Below are positions 1 to 7,867 of a DNA stretch of 33,413 nt, in pieces (position 1 is the stretch's first letter; each line of letters starts with the position of its first letter). Source of the stretch: a virus. The stretch is taken from positions 1-33,413 of IMG/VR virus record IMGVR_UViG_3300044655_000745. One strand, given 5' to 3'. A model generated the notes under the pieces. It saw only the letters and a program-made list of their open reading frames with translations. It was not told the origin of the DNA and searched no databases. The translations under genes were made by a program, and so were the position numbers.

Positions 1-1346
1 TCAATTACAAGTCTTTCATTAATGTAGTAATTTTGGGGTCTGCTAGATATAATCCTTTTATGCAGATGCCAGCGGCAGATAGAAGATCTATTATAGAAGA
101 ATTGTTAGATATTCAAATATTCTCTACGATGAATGTTTTGGTCAAAGACAAACTTTCCAAACTTAAAGAAGAAACTAATGATTTAAAATATAGTATAGAT
201 CTTACAACAGAAAAGATCGAATTACAGAGACAAAATTTAAAACAGCACAAAGAAAATACACAAGAAGAGATAAAGAAGAAGCAAGCAGAAATTGCCAAAT
301 CAAATGAGCAAATCAATTCTCTTCAGAAAGATATCGATTCTATTCAAAAACATATTGATATCTTGCAAACAAAGATTCAAGATAAACCTGTGGTTGAATC
401 TAAAAGAAATAAAATGATTTCTATAGAATCAAAATTAGAAACTAATCTTAGTAAGCTGAGAAAGGAATGTGAATTTTTTGAAAAAAGTCATAGTTGTCCT
501 ACTTGTAGACAATCTATAGATGAAGAATTTAAAGTGCAACAGATCGAATCTAATTCTAAAAAGAAGACTGAACTGAAAAATGGTCTTTTTAAACTCTCGG
601 AAGAGGCTACCAAACTAGAAGAAAGATTGACTGAAATACGGACGATTAATAAGAATATCCAAGATCATAATTCTGAAATTGTAAAATTGAATGCTTCGAT
701 TTCTGCCATTCAAACATATATTCAAAAAGAGTTGAAAGCTATTTCTGAAATAACTACTACATTTAGTTCTATCGAAGAAAATGATAATAAACTTAGCTTA
801 TTAACTTCCGAATTGGATAGATATAATGATAAACAAAATGAACTAACTAATAGTAAAAAATACTATGATTTCTCTGCTGTTCTTTTGAAAGATGGTGGAA
901 TAAAGACGAGAATTGTAAAACAATATATTCCAGTAATGAATAAGCTAATCAATGCTTATCTTTCACAGATGAATTTCTTTGTCAATTTTAATATCAATGA
1001 AAATTTTGAAGAAGTTATTAAGAGTAGACATAGGGATGAATTTAAATATGAAAACTTCTCGGAAGGAGAAAAGCTGAGAATTGATTTGGCTATTCTATTT
1101 ACATTCAGACAAATAGCCAAAATGAAAAACTCAGTAAATACAAATTTATTGATTTTTGATGAGACTTTGGATTCTTCTTTGGATTTAAATGGGATTGATC
1201 AGTTTATGGATTTGATTGAATCTCTAGATGTTAATACAAACGTCATAGTTATTTCTCATAAAGGAGATGCTCTCGGAGAAAGATTTGATAGAACATTAAA
1301 ATTTCAAAAGAAGAAAGACTTCACTAAACTAATAGAATTAAGGTAA
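1..1346 (+). CDS. 46: Recombination endonuclease subunit gp46 (SbcC/Rad50-like), 5' partial
   Basis: This is the ATPase subunit of the gp46/gp47 (Rad50/Mre11-type) nuclease, which resects DNA ends for T4-type recombination-dependent replication. The reading frame is open to the left edge (first full codon at base 3), and the codons before the TTG at 33 already resemble gp46, so the N-terminal Walker A part lies outside the window. Visible parts: the conserved segment reading PFMQMPAADRR, a long charged coiled coil, a zinc-hook CPTC (bases 495-506) in its middle, then a second coil. The C-terminal ATPase half has the ABC signature FSEGEK (about 1060), Walker B LLIFDETLD (about 1147-1173), an SLD D-loop and an ISHKGD H-loop. 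It ends 4 bases before the deformylase gene. Confidence is high; only the start is missing. Confidence 0.95.
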   Translation, partial: NYKSFINVVILGSARYNPFMQMPAADRRSIIEELLDIQIFSTMNVLVKDKLSKLKEETNDLKYSIDLTTEKIELQRQNLKQHKENTQEEIKKKQAEIAKSNEQINSLQKDIDSIQKHIDILQTKIQDKPVVESKRNKMISIESKLETNLSKLRKECEFFEKSHSCPTCRQSIDEEFKVQQIESNSKKKTELKNGLFKLSEEATKLEERLTEIRTINKNIQDHNSEIVKLNASISAIQTYIQKELKAISEITTTFSSIEENDNKLSLLTSELDRYNDKQNELTNSKKYYDFSAVLLKDGGIKTRIVKQYIPVMNKLINAYLSQMNFFVNFNINENFEEVIKSRHRDEFKYENFSEGEKLRIDLAILFTFRQIAKMKNSVNTNLLIFDETLDSSLDLNGIDQFMDLIESLDVNTNVIVISHKGDALGERFDRTLKFQKKKDFTKLIELR

Positions 1347-1350
1347 AAAT

Positions 1351-1956
1351 ATGAGTGGAATGATTACAATTGATACTGGCGATTACGCTACAAAAATTAC
1401 AGAACAGAAATATCAAAATTTCGATCTTGTAGAAGAAAACGATCCAATTTTAAAATCGATTGCAAAAGAGTTTGACTTTTCCTCTCAAGATGCTGTAGAA
1501 TTGTCTGGTAGATTGATTGAAACTCTGAAAATACATAGAGCATATGGAATTGCCGCTCCCCAATGTGGAATTTCTTCTAAAGTGTTTGTGATGGGATTGG
1601 ATAAAGACTTTATTACACTATTCAATCCTAGAATCGTTAGGTCATCTGTAGAAACAGTACATATGGAAGAAGGGTGTCTTTCCTTTCCATTTTTGGCGAT
1701 TTCTATCACAAGGCCAAAGGATGTAACTGTTTCATATCAAGATGAAGATGGAAACTTTAAAGAGATTAATCTCACTGGGATTTCTGCTAGAGTTGCTCAA
1801 CATGAAATCGATCATCTAAATGGTATTACATTTGATATAGTTGCAAAACCTCTTGCTTTAAAATCTTCTTTGAAAAAGAGAGAGAAACGAATTAAAAGTT
1901 TTGCCCGTGAATTAATCCAACAACGGAGAATAGAGAGTGAAAAGACTTCCGGCTGA
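1351..1956 (+). CDS. def: Peptide deformylase
   Basis: The enzyme removes the formyl group from the initiator methionine of nascent proteins and uses a bound metal ion. All three family motifs are intact in the 201 residues: GIAAPQ (66-71), EGCLS (107-111, metal-binding Cys) and HEIDH (151-155, two metal-binding His plus catalytic Glu). About 30 extra residues precede the usual start of the fold. The ATG at 1351 follows an AAGG-like site just after gene 46; Met4 is an alternative start. The 3' end overlaps the DNA ligase by 20 bases. Phage deformylases are known from marine T4-like phages, where they are proposed to help translation of host or phage proteins during infection. That role is inference here. 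Confidence 0.95.
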   Translation: MSGMITIDTGDYATKITEQKYQNFDLVEENDPILKSIAKEFDFSSQDAVELSGRLIETLKIHRAYGIAAPQCGISSKVFVMGLDKDFITLFNPRIVRSSVETVHMEEGCLSFPFLAISITRPKDVTVSYQDEDGNFKEINLTGISARVAQHEIDHLNGITFDIVAKPLALKSSLKKREKRIKSFARELIQQRRIESEKTSG

Positions 1957-3244
1957 TATCATTTTGGAATTGGAGTCCGATAATAGTAGACTTTTTAAAG
2001 AGTCTGTTATTCTGAGAGAAATGAAAGATGAAAATTTAGAATTTTATACTGGGATTACTCTAGCTTTGGACAAGTTGGTTACTTTTGGTGTTAAACAAGT
2101 TCCCGAAAAAATCTCTGATACGGAACATAAACTTTCAGCAGAAGAATTTAAAGCAAATGTCCAGCTTTTGATTGATAGAAAAGTTACGGGAAATAATGCA
2201 AAGAAGATGGTTTTTGATATGGCTATCAATTCTTCTATGCATATGTGGAATAATTGGTATCGTCGCATTCTAATGAAAGATCTTAAATGTGGTGTAGATG
2301 TAAAAACTATTAATAATTGTGCTAAAAAATCTGCAAATGGTTTTAATGGTATTCCCGTATTTTCTTGTCAACTTGCTTTTGATTCGAACAATTATAAATC
2401 TAAAATCGAAGGAGAAAGGATTCTTCAAGAAAAACTTGATGGAACTAGAATTCTCTCTGTCGTTTATCTTGATGGTAGAGTCGATCAGTTCTCTAGAAAT
2501 GGGAAAGAAATATTTAATTTCCAAAAAATAAAAGATCAATTGAGTTCTCTATCTTTTACATTGAGAGAACCTATGGTTTTTGATGGAGAAATTATGTCCG
2601 ATACCTTCCAAGCATTAATGACTCAATTATATAGAAAGGACGATGTAAAAACAGATGATGCTGTCTTATATCTATTTGATGCGATTCCTCTTGATAAATT
2701 CTTAAAGGGAGTGTATAATATAGATCAGAGATCTAGACTTGAAAATTTAAATGATATTGTTAAAGAACTTGATAATGTCAAAGTTTTGAATAGTATAACT
2801 GTTGATCTGAGTACAGATAATGGCAAAGATTCGTTTGAGTATTTTAATAGGAAATGTATTGAATCCGGGAAAGAAGGTATTATGATTAAAGATCCTTCTG
2901 CTCCTTATGAATGTAAGCGTTCTACAGCATGGCTTAAATTAAAACCAGTAATGACAGTAGATTTGGAGATTGTTGATCTTCAAGAAGGTGATGATAAATA
3001 TAAGGGCAAACTTGGTGCTCTTGTATGTAATGGATATGAAGGAGAAAAGGAAATTATTGTCAATGTGGGGTCTGGCTTCTCCGATGAAGAAAGAGAACTA
3101 TATTGGAATACTTCTTCAGAAGTTATTGGTAAAATCGCAGAAGTTAAATGTGATTGTATAACTCAAAATCAAAATGGAATTTATAGTCTTCGATTCCCAA
3201 GATTTAGTCGAATTCGCGGATTCGAAATTGGTGAAAAAATTTAA
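1937..3244 (+). CDS. lig: ATP-dependent DNA ligase (T4 gp30-like)
   Basis: The protein seals nicks, for example between Okazaki fragments, through an AMP-lysine intermediate. The 435 residues show the nucleotidyltransferase motifs in order: motif I EKLDGTR with catalytic Lys166, SRNGK (186-190, motif Ia), FDGEIM (215-220, motif III), EGIMIKD (313-319, motif IV) and WLKLKP (332-337, motif V). An OB-fold-like C-terminus follows. The N-terminal 150 residues resemble the helical domain of T4 gp30. Translation appears to begin at a GTG inside the last codons of the deformylase (20-base overlap), which suggests translational coupling. The length is slightly below T4 gp30 (487 residues). Confidence 0.93.
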   Translation: MKRLPADIILELESDNSRLFKESVILREMKDENLEFYTGITLALDKLVTFGVKQVPEKISDTEHKLSAEEFKANVQLLIDRKVTGNNAKKMVFDMAINSSMHMWNNWYRRILMKDLKCGVDVKTINNCAKKSANGFNGIPVFSCQLAFDSNNYKSKIEGERILQEKLDGTRILSVVYLDGRVDQFSRNGKEIFNFQKIKDQLSSLSFTLREPMVFDGEIMSDTFQALMTQLYRKDDVKTDDAVLYLFDAIPLDKFLKGVYNIDQRSRLENLNDIVKELDNVKVLNSITVDLSTDNGKDSFEYFNRKCIESGKEGIMIKDPSAPYECKRSTAWLKLKPVMTVDLEIVDLQEGDDKYKGKLGALVCNGYEGEKEIIVNVGSGFSDEERELYWNTSSEVIGKIAEVKCDCITQNQNGIYSLRFPRFSRIRGFEIGEKI

Positions 3245-3263
3245 TAAACTTGATAGGTAAATT

Positions 3264-4061
3264 ATGAAAATTGAAATTTCTGCTGAAAAACTTAGAACTA
3301 AAAAGTTGTTTATTGGTATGCCTTGTTATGGCGGTCAAATGACTGGTATGACAGCAAAAAGTCTGTTAGATCTACAAGCATTGATGATTCAATATGGAGT
3401 AGATGTTCGTTTTAGCTTTCTTTTTAACGAAAGTCTGATTCAAAGAGCTAGAAACTACATTGTCGATGAATTTTTGAATCGCTCTGATTGTACTCATATG
3501 ATGTTTATCGATGCAGATATCGCATTCAACCCACAAGATATTGTAGCAATGCTTGCTTTGGATAAAGAAATTATTGGTGGTCCATATCCAAAGAAGAGCA
3601 TCGAATGGGGTCAGTTGCATAAAGCAATTCAAAAAAATCCAGCACTTCCAATCGATGAATATCAAAAGCTAGTTGGTGCAATGGTATTCAATCCTGTTGG
3701 TGGGACACAAAGATTTTCTGTGACTGAACCATTGGAAGTCTCTGAAGTTGGTACTGGCTTTTGTATGTATCGCAGAGAAGTTTTTGAAAAGTTCCAAGAA
3801 GCTTATCCGGAATATATGTATAAACCAGATCATGTTGGACAGGCTCATTTTGGCGGGGATAGAGAAATTTGCTCATTCTTTAATGTGTTTATTGATCCCG
3901 AATCCCGTAGAACTCTATCAGAAGATTACTGTAACTGTCATCAGATGAGGAAGCTGGGGATCAAGGTTTGGATGTGTCCTTGGATGCAACTTTCTCATGT
4001 AGGAACATATATTTTTACAGGAAATCTTCCTGCTGTCGCCCAACATCTGGGAGAACTATAA
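3264..4061 (+). CDS. GT-A-type glycosyltransferase
   Basis: This is a 265-residue glycosyltransferase-like protein of a kind found singly in the replication region of marine T4-like phages. It begins LFIGMPCYGG, followed by SLIQRARN and a DAD metal/nucleotide-sugar motif at residues 83-85 (MFIDADI). A second conserved half contains GTGFCMYRREVFE, as in GT-A enzymes that must bind an acceptor. Donor and acceptor cannot be read from the sequence. It stands about 12 kb away from the sugar island, so it is probably a separate acquisition with its own target. The start is supported by a GATAGGT site upstream. Confidence 0.75.
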   Translation: MKIEISAEKLRTKKLFIGMPCYGGQMTGMTAKSLLDLQALMIQYGVDVRFSFLFNESLIQRARNYIVDEFLNRSDCTHMMFIDADIAFNPQDIVAMLALDKEIIGGPYPKKSIEWGQLHKAIQKNPALPIDEYQKLVGAMVFNPVGGTQRFSVTEPLEVSEVGTGFCMYRREVFEKFQEAYPEYMYKPDHVGQAHFGGDREICSFFNVFIDPESRRTLSEDYCNCHQMRKLGIKVWMCPWMQLSHVGTYIFTGNLPAVAQHLGEL

Positions 4062-4064
4062 TTC

Positions 4065-4093
4065 TTTACTTTAATTGATGGATAGTATATAAT
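4065..4093 (+). promoter_or_regulatory. Possible sigma70-type promoter
   Basis: TTTACT (4065-4070) and TATAAT (4088-4093) are separated by exactly 17 bases. The same pair of hexamers at the same spacing recurs at 7887-7915. The -10 overlaps the ATG of the next gene (4092), so a transcript from here would begin inside that gene and could serve the clamp gene instead. TATAAT is frequent in this AT-rich DNA, so chance is a real possibility. Confidence 0.3.
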
Positions 4094-4415
4094 GAAAGAA
4101 CATTCGCATTATTATAAAAAAGTCCCTTATGAATATATAGATGTTTATAGGGTGTTAGAATTGTTTAGTGTGACCGATCCAGCGATCCAACACGCCATAA
4201 AAAAGCTGTTGGTGGCTGGAGGCAGAGGTCATAAAGATCTTAAAAAGGATGTTAAAGAAGCGATTGATTCTCTCAATAGATGGATTGATATGAGAGAAGA
4301 AGAAGAAAACATCAAGATAGATGTTATTGGACCGAAAGGTAGTGATTATAATATGAATTCTTGTGCAGGAATGAATGGTCCTGCGGAATTTAGATATTTT
4401 GGTAATGATAATTGA
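4092..4415 (+). CDS. Conserved phage protein, DUF3310-like
   Basis: A 107-residue protein. The first 70 residues follow the pattern of the small helical DUF3310-type phage proteins: an HYYKKVPYEYIDV start, a central AIKKLLVAGGRG segment and DLKKDVKEAIDSLNRWID. In that family the order is HY-K, a YIDV strand, a loop, then K-x-L/I with a basic patch and a D-LKKA-YL helix. The assignment rests on remembered pattern, not on a search. The C-terminal 30 residues look unstructured and acidic to polar. It sits 12 bases upstream of the sliding clamp gene. No catalytic residues are evident and no function is claimed. Confidence 0.6.
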   Translation: MKEHSHYYKKVPYEYIDVYRVLELFSVTDPAIQHAIKKLLVAGGRGHKDLKKDVKEAIDSLNRWIDMREEEENIKIDVIGPKGSDYNMNSCAGMNGPAEFRYFGNDN

Positions 4416-4427
4416 GGTAACTTTATA

Positions 4428-5108
4428 ATGAAACTTAGTAATGAAACTTTGAATATTCTTAAAAATTTTTCCAACATTAATCCTGGAATTTTCTTTAAGA
4501 AAGGTAGCACATTGTCTACCGTATCTCCTCAAAAAAATATTTTGGCTGATGCAAGTATTTCGGAAACGATTTCTCAAGACTTTGGAATCTATGATCTTAA
4601 TAATTTTTTGTCTGTTGTCTCGTTGTTTAAAGATGGTCCAGAATTAGAATTTGATTCCAAACACGTTATTATCAAAGGATATGGTGGAAGATCTAAGATT
4701 AAGTATCGCTTTACAGATCCTTCTATGATTGTGGCGGCTCCAGATAAGCGTCCAAACCTACCAACTGTTGATGTAAAATTGAATCTCTCCGAAGAAGATT
4801 TTAATTGGTTACTTCGTACTGCTAATGTTCTTGGCTCTCCAAATCTGGCAGTAGAAAGTGATGGAGAAACAGTGAATCTAATTACCTTTGATGTCAATGA
4901 TGATTCTTCGCATACAAATTCAATTTTAATGCATGGTGTTGATGCTGGAGGACAGAAGTATAAGTTAATTTTTAAGACAGAAAATTTTAAAATGCTTCCC
5001 GGAAGTTATGCTGTAGAAATTTCTTCTAAGGGATTGGCTAAATTTACAGAATCTAATCTTGGACTTGTGTACTACGTAACTCTTGAAACTTCTTCAACAT
5101 ATAATTAA
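4428..5108 (+). CDS. 45: DNA polymerase sliding clamp gp45
   Basis: This is the trimeric ring that tethers gp43 to DNA. In T4 it also acts as the mobile enhancer of late transcription. The 226 residues align along their length with T4 gp45 (228 residues): MKLSNETLNILKNFSNINPGI at the start, FGIYDLNNFLSVVSLF in the first domain, FTDPSMIVAAPDK in the middle, MLPGSYAVEIS and a YYVTLETSST end. A GAGG ribosome binding site lies about 11 bases before the ATG. Late promoters of the T4 type (TATAAATA) occur elsewhere in the window, so the late-transcription role is likely kept. Confidence 0.93.
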   Translation: MKLSNETLNILKNFSNINPGIFFKKGSTLSTVSPQKNILADASISETISQDFGIYDLNNFLSVVSLFKDGPELEFDSKHVIIKGYGGRSKIKYRFTDPSMIVAAPDKRPNLPTVDVKLNLSEEDFNWLLRTANVLGSPNLAVESDGETVNLITFDVNDDSSHTNSILMHGVDAGGQKYKLIFKTENFKMLPGSYAVEISSKGLAKFTESNLGLVYYVTLETSSTYN

Positions 5109-5120
5109 TAGAGGATTATT

Positions 5121-5402
5121 ATGACTAAAACTGTTGCTTCAACTTTTGGCACTTTTACCGATGCAGAACTAAACACCCTTAAAAAAGGATTGAGAGAATT
5201 ATCGGATGTTATGACGATGCAAGAAGCTCAACGAGATACTTTAAAAGAAATCATAAACTCTGTTCATGACGAACTTAAGATTCCAAAGAAGATTATTCGT
5301 AAGATGGCAAAGACATACCATAAATCAAATTACTCGGAGGTAGTTGCAGAACAAGAAGAGTTTGAACTTCTTTATGAGGGAATTATTTCCGACAATTCTT
5401 AA
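5121..5402 (+). CDS. dsbA: DsbA-like double-stranded DNA binding protein
   Basis: This is a 93-residue charged helical protein. Its second half (residues about 40-90) matches the pattern of T4 DsbA, a small protein that binds double-stranded DNA at late promoters: I-x(4)-DEL-x(2)-P/D-K, then YHK-x-N, an E-rich helix and ELYE/D at the end. T4 DsbA is 89 residues, so the size fits. It is preceded by a GAGGA site and lies between gp45 and gp44, both partners of DNA-bound machinery. The match is from memory and only moderately strong; the alternative is an unrelated small helical phage protein. Confidence 0.6.
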   Translation: MTKTVASTFGTFTDAELNTLKKGLRELSDVMTMQEAQRDTLKEIINSVHDELKIPKKIIRKMAKTYHKSNYSEVVAEQEEFELLYEGIISDNS

Positions 5403-5456
5403 TATACCATAGCCAAGGATGGCATATTTGATGTTTTATATTTGAGGTTTTTTGTT

Positions 5457-6395
5457 ATGTATGATGATAATTTTTTATTTGTGGAAAGATATAGACCATC
5501 GAAGGTTCAAGATTGTATTCTTCCGGAAGCTACAAAAAATACTTTCCAAGAATATGTCAACAGAAAAGAGATTCCAAATCTTCTATTAGTTGGTGGTGCT
5601 GGTACTGGTAAAACCACCATAGCTAAGGCATTATGTAATGAGGTCGGTTGCGATTATCTTTTTATTAATGCATCTGATGAAAATGGAATTGATACGTTAA
5701 GAACGAAGATTTCGAATTATGCTTCTTCTGTATCATTATCTGGCGGAAGAAAAGTTGTGATTCTTGATGAGTTTGATGCTGCAACAAGAAATTTTCAAGA
5801 TGCTTTTAGAAATTTTCTTGAAAAGTTTTCTAATAATTGCACATTCATTCTTACTTGCAATTATGCGAATAAGATTATTGACCCTATTCATTCTAGATGT
5901 GCAGTTGTGAATTTTTCTATCAATAAATCTGAAAAGAAAAAATTAATTACGCAATTCTTTAAAAGGGTTTGTTGGATATTAGAAAAAGAAAATATTGAGT
6001 TTGATAAAGAGGCTGTAGCATCATTTGTTAATAAATGGTATCCAGATAATAGAAGAATCTTGAATGAGCTTCAGAGATATTCTGTTAATGGGAAAATAGA
6101 TTTGGGAATTCTATCACAAGTTGGCGAAATACAACTGAAAGATCTGATTAAGAATCTCAAAGAAAAGAATTTTACTGGAGTAAAAGAATGGGTTGCTAAT
6201 AACATAGATAATGATTGCAATCTAATTTATAGAAAGATTTATGATGGATTATATCATTTTTTAAAACCAAGTTCTATTCCAGCAGTAATTTTAATTATTT
6301 CAAAGTATCAGTTTCAAACTGGATTTGTTGCTGATCCGGAAATTCAATTGATGGCATTTTTTACCGAATTAATGATAGAAGCGGATTTTCAGTGA
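5457..6395 (+). CDS. 44: Clamp loader large subunit gp44 (AAA+)
   Basis: This is the ATPase of the gp44/gp62 complex that opens the gp45 ring and loads it at primer ends. The 312 residues show ERYRPSKVQDCILP near the N-terminus, Walker A GGAGTGKTT (46-54), Walker B VILDEFD (101-107), a TCN sensor 1 (133-135) and the SRC arginine-finger box (146-148), all as in T4 gp44. The frame can be read from a TTG at 5442, but the ATG at 5457 is better. It is followed at once by the conserved YDDNFLFVERYRPS, and TGAGGT at 5443-5448 then acts as its Shine-Dalgarno site. The stop TGA shares one base with the gp62 ATG. Confidence 0.95.
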   Translation: MYDDNFLFVERYRPSKVQDCILPEATKNTFQEYVNRKEIPNLLLVGGAGTGKTTIAKALCNEVGCDYLFINASDENGIDTLRTKISNYASSVSLSGGRKVVILDEFDAATRNFQDAFRNFLEKFSNNCTFILTCNYANKIIDPIHSRCAVVNFSINKSEKKKLITQFFKRVCWILEKENIEFDKEAVASFVNKWYPDNRRILNELQRYSVNGKIDLGILSQVGEIQLKDLIKNLKEKNFTGVKEWVANNIDNDCNLIYRKIYDGLYHFLKPSSIPAVILIISKYQFQTGFVADPEIQLMAFFTELMIEADFQ

Positions 6396-6787
6396 TGGAT
6401 GCATTTAAAGATATAATACCATCTATATTACAAACAAAAGAATATATTATTTCTCAAAACGAAGAAAAAGAATATAATCCTTTTATAATTAATAAATCCC
6501 TGTCACATTATCTGGATGTTTTATTCTATGTAAATCAGATGAATCTAAATTCCCATTTAGATAAAAAACTTCAATATGATTATCTTTTTCATTCTATAAA
6601 AGGATATAAGCGACCATATCAAAAATGGATTAAATATACAGAAGACTCGGATATAAAATATATTAAAGAGTATTATGGATATTCTTCGCATAAAGCCAAA
6701 CAAGTTAAAAGCTTATTATCCAAGCAAGATATCCAATTTATCAAAGAAAAATTGGATAAAGGTGGAAAAACGCCAAATAATAAATAA
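6395..6787 (+). CDS. 62: Clamp loader small subunit gp62
   Basis: This is the accessory subunit that completes the clamp loader with gp44. The 130 residues contain the family's conserved core: NPFIINKSLSHYLD, FYVNQMN, LDKKLQYDYLFHSIK, YQKWIKYTED, IKEYYGYSSHKAKQ, and an end of the form QDIQFIKEKLDKGG. It is shorter than T4 gp62 (187 residues) but typical of the short forms in marine T4-like phages. The start ATG overlaps the gp44 stop by one base, the classical arrangement for coupled translation. A GTG one codon upstream is less likely. The last codons form the left arm of a hairpin before regA. Confidence 0.9.
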   Translation: MDAFKDIIPSILQTKEYIISQNEEKEYNPFIINKSLSHYLDVLFYVNQMNLNSHLDKKLQYDYLFHSIKGYKRPYQKWIKYTEDSDIKYIKEYYGYSSHKAKQVKSLLSKQDIQFIKEKLDKGGKTPNNK

Positions 6788-6808
6788 TTAATACGTATTA
6801 TTATTTGG
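6773..6808 (+). promoter_or_regulatory. Inverted repeat over the gp62 stop and regA ribosome binding site
   Basis: An 11-base perfect inverted repeat has its left arm at 6773-6783 and its right arm at 6798-6808. The left arm covers the end of gene 62. The right arm ends in TTTGG, next to the GGAG used by regA (6807-6810). The loop contains the perfect palindrome TAATACGTATTA (6789-6800), which can form an alternative smaller hairpin. The structure could limit access to the regA start and link it to translation of gene 62. There is no U-tract after it, so it is not an obvious terminator. Confidence 0.55.
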
Positions 6809-6814
6809 AGAAAC

Positions 6815-7225
6815 ATGATGGATGATATATTTAAAGGACATGGAGTCGAAATCATATTAGAAAACGAAGAAGCTTTTCTAAAAATTAGAGAAACACTAAG
6901 TAGAATTGGAGTGGCATCTAGGAAAGAAAGAACATTATATCCAAGTTGTTATATTCTACACAAAAGAGGATTTTATCGAATTGTCCATTTTAAAGAGCTT
7001 TTTGCTCTTGATGGTAGACCTACAGATATTTCAGAAAATGATTTAGCCAGAAGAAATAGTATCGCTTTGCTTTTACAAGATTGGGAACTATTGAAACTGA
7101 CTAACGAAAAAAGTGTCCAAGAAAACACTGTAGATTTGGGTCAAATTAAGATTTTAACACATAAAGAAAAATCCGATTGGGTAATTGCACACAAATATTC
7201 TATAGGATCTAGAAAAAGTAATTAG
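6815..7225 (+). CDS. regA: Translational repressor RegA
   Basis: The protein binds the start regions of early phage mRNAs, in T4 including genes 44, 45 and regA itself, and blocks translation. The 136 residues align with T4 RegA (122 residues): FLKIRETLSRIGVASRKERTLYPSCYILHKRGFY, IVHFKELFALDGRP, RRNSIALLLQDWELL, and an end of the form WVIAHKYSIG. About ten extra residues sit at the N-terminus. Two adjacent ATGs (6815, 6818) follow GGAG; either may be used. The gene lies directly after 62, as in T4. Autogenous control is expected from the family, and the hairpin just upstream is a candidate part of it. Confidence 0.95.
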   Translation: MMDDIFKGHGVEIILENEEAFLKIRETLSRIGVASRKERTLYPSCYILHKRGFYRIVHFKELFALDGRPTDISENDLARRNSIALLLQDWELLKLTNEKSVQENTVDLGQIKILTHKEKSDWVIAHKYSIGSRKSN

Positions 7226-7229
7226 TTTA

Positions 7230-7237
7230 TATAAATA
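7230..7237 (+). promoter_or_regulatory. T4-type late promoter for hsp20
   Basis: A perfect TATAAATA, the -10 element read by the T4-type late sigma factor gp55, lies 5 bases after regA. With the usual 5-6 base distance to the start site, RNA would begin near base 7243, exactly where the first leader hairpin begins. By eye, the only other exact copies on the + strand are also intergenic (29005, 30681). Confidence 0.75.
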
Positions 7238-7242
7238 AAAGT

Positions 7243-7391
7243 GTTCGGGACTTAAAGCGAACTAAAATAAAAGAAAGCGTATCATGTAACCGATCCATAC
7301 GAAAAAGGGATGCTGGCGGCGGAACCAGCAATACTTTGCCTTCGGGGAAGTTATTTTTAAAATTAATCTTGCTTATTAAAGGAGAAATCAT
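7243..7391 (+). promoter_or_regulatory. Structured hsp20 leader, ROSE-like RNA thermometer candidate
   Basis: The leader holds four stem-loops: GTTCG/CGAAC (7243-7247 with 7258-7262), CGTAT/ATACG (7278-7282 with 7297-7301), TGCTGG/CCAGCA (7311-7316 with 7325-7330), and ACTT plus CC closed by a UUCG tetraloop (7333-7351). A last hairpin pairs 7367-7373 (TCTTGCT) with 7380-7385 (AGGAGA). It contains U-A, C-G, U-A, U-G, an unpaired G, C-G and U-A. This hides the hsp20 Shine-Dalgarno site opposite UUGCU. ROSE thermometers of bacterial small heat shock genes have several hairpins and a final U(U/C)GCU paired imperfectly to AGGA with an extruded G. The match is by sequence and layout; no folding was run. 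Confidence 0.65.
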
Positions 7392-7865
7392 ATGACACAC
7401 ACATACGGTAAAAGTCTATTACCTGCAACTGTTGGTTTTGATCGTCTATTTTCCACAATGGAAGAATTAGACAAAATGCTTGGGGCAACCAAAGCGCCAA
7501 CATATCCACCATATAATATCGTTAAATTTGATAATTATAATTATGAGATTCAAATTGCTGTTGCTGGATTTGGACAAGACGATATTAGTGTCGAAACAAA
7601 CCATAATAAATTATATGTTTCCGGAGTTTCCGAAAAGTCGGAATTGGATGGAGAATATTTACATCATGGTTTGGCTAAACGCGATTTTAAACACGTTTTT
7701 ACGCTATCTGATACATCAGTAGTCAATTCTGCTGAGATTAAAGATGGAATATTGAAAATTTCAATTGAAAATGTGATTCCAGAATCAATGCGTCCGAGAA
7801 AAATTCCCATTGGGATTCCCCAACAAGCCGCTCTTCTAACAGAAGATAAAGCGGAAGAAAAATGA
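7392..7865 (+). CDS. hsp20: Small heat shock protein, Hsp20/IbpA family
   Basis: This is an ATP-independent chaperone with an alpha-crystallin domain. The 157 residues show the class A (IbpA-like) pattern: YPPYNI (38-43), YEIQIAVAGF (51-60), ISVETNHNKLYVSG, a GLAKRDFKHVFTLSD segment, and the end motif GILKI (119-123) that holds the I/V-x-I type contact. A short Lys/Glu tail follows. An AAGGAG site ends 7 bases before the ATG and is the strand masked in the leader hairpin. In T4-like marine phages Hsp20 is a core gene, thought to aid capsid or scaffold folding. The late promoter here fits a role in assembly. A strong terminator follows directly. Confidence 0.95.
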   Translation: MTHTYGKSLLPATVGFDRLFSTMEELDKMLGATKAPTYPPYNIVKFDNYNYEIQIAVAGFGQDDISVETNHNKLYVSGVSEKSELDGEYLHHGLAKRDFKHVFTLSDTSVVNSAEIKDGILKISIENVIPESMRPRKIPIGIPQQAALLTEDKAEEK

Positions 7866-7867
7866 GC

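Noticed and set aside
33-1346. Complete gene starting at TTG 33
   Set aside because: The frame is open to the left edge and the codons before 33 already fit gp46; the gene is cut by the window.
2044-2539. Minus-strand reading frames across the ligase and elsewhere
   Set aside because: They are shadows of well-supported + strand genes, lack ribosome sites and have no recognisable protein features.
5403-5456. GCCA/TGGC hairpin between dsbA and 44 as terminator
   Set aside because: Only a 4-base stem with no T-tract; genes 45 to 62 look co-transcribed.
7226-7391. tRNA, self-cleaving ribozyme or group I intron piece in the regA-hsp20 gap
   Set aside because: No cloverleaf with a GTTCGA T-loop, no CTGATGA/GAAA hammerhead core, and no intron-split coding sequence; the hairpins are better explained as an hsp20 leader.
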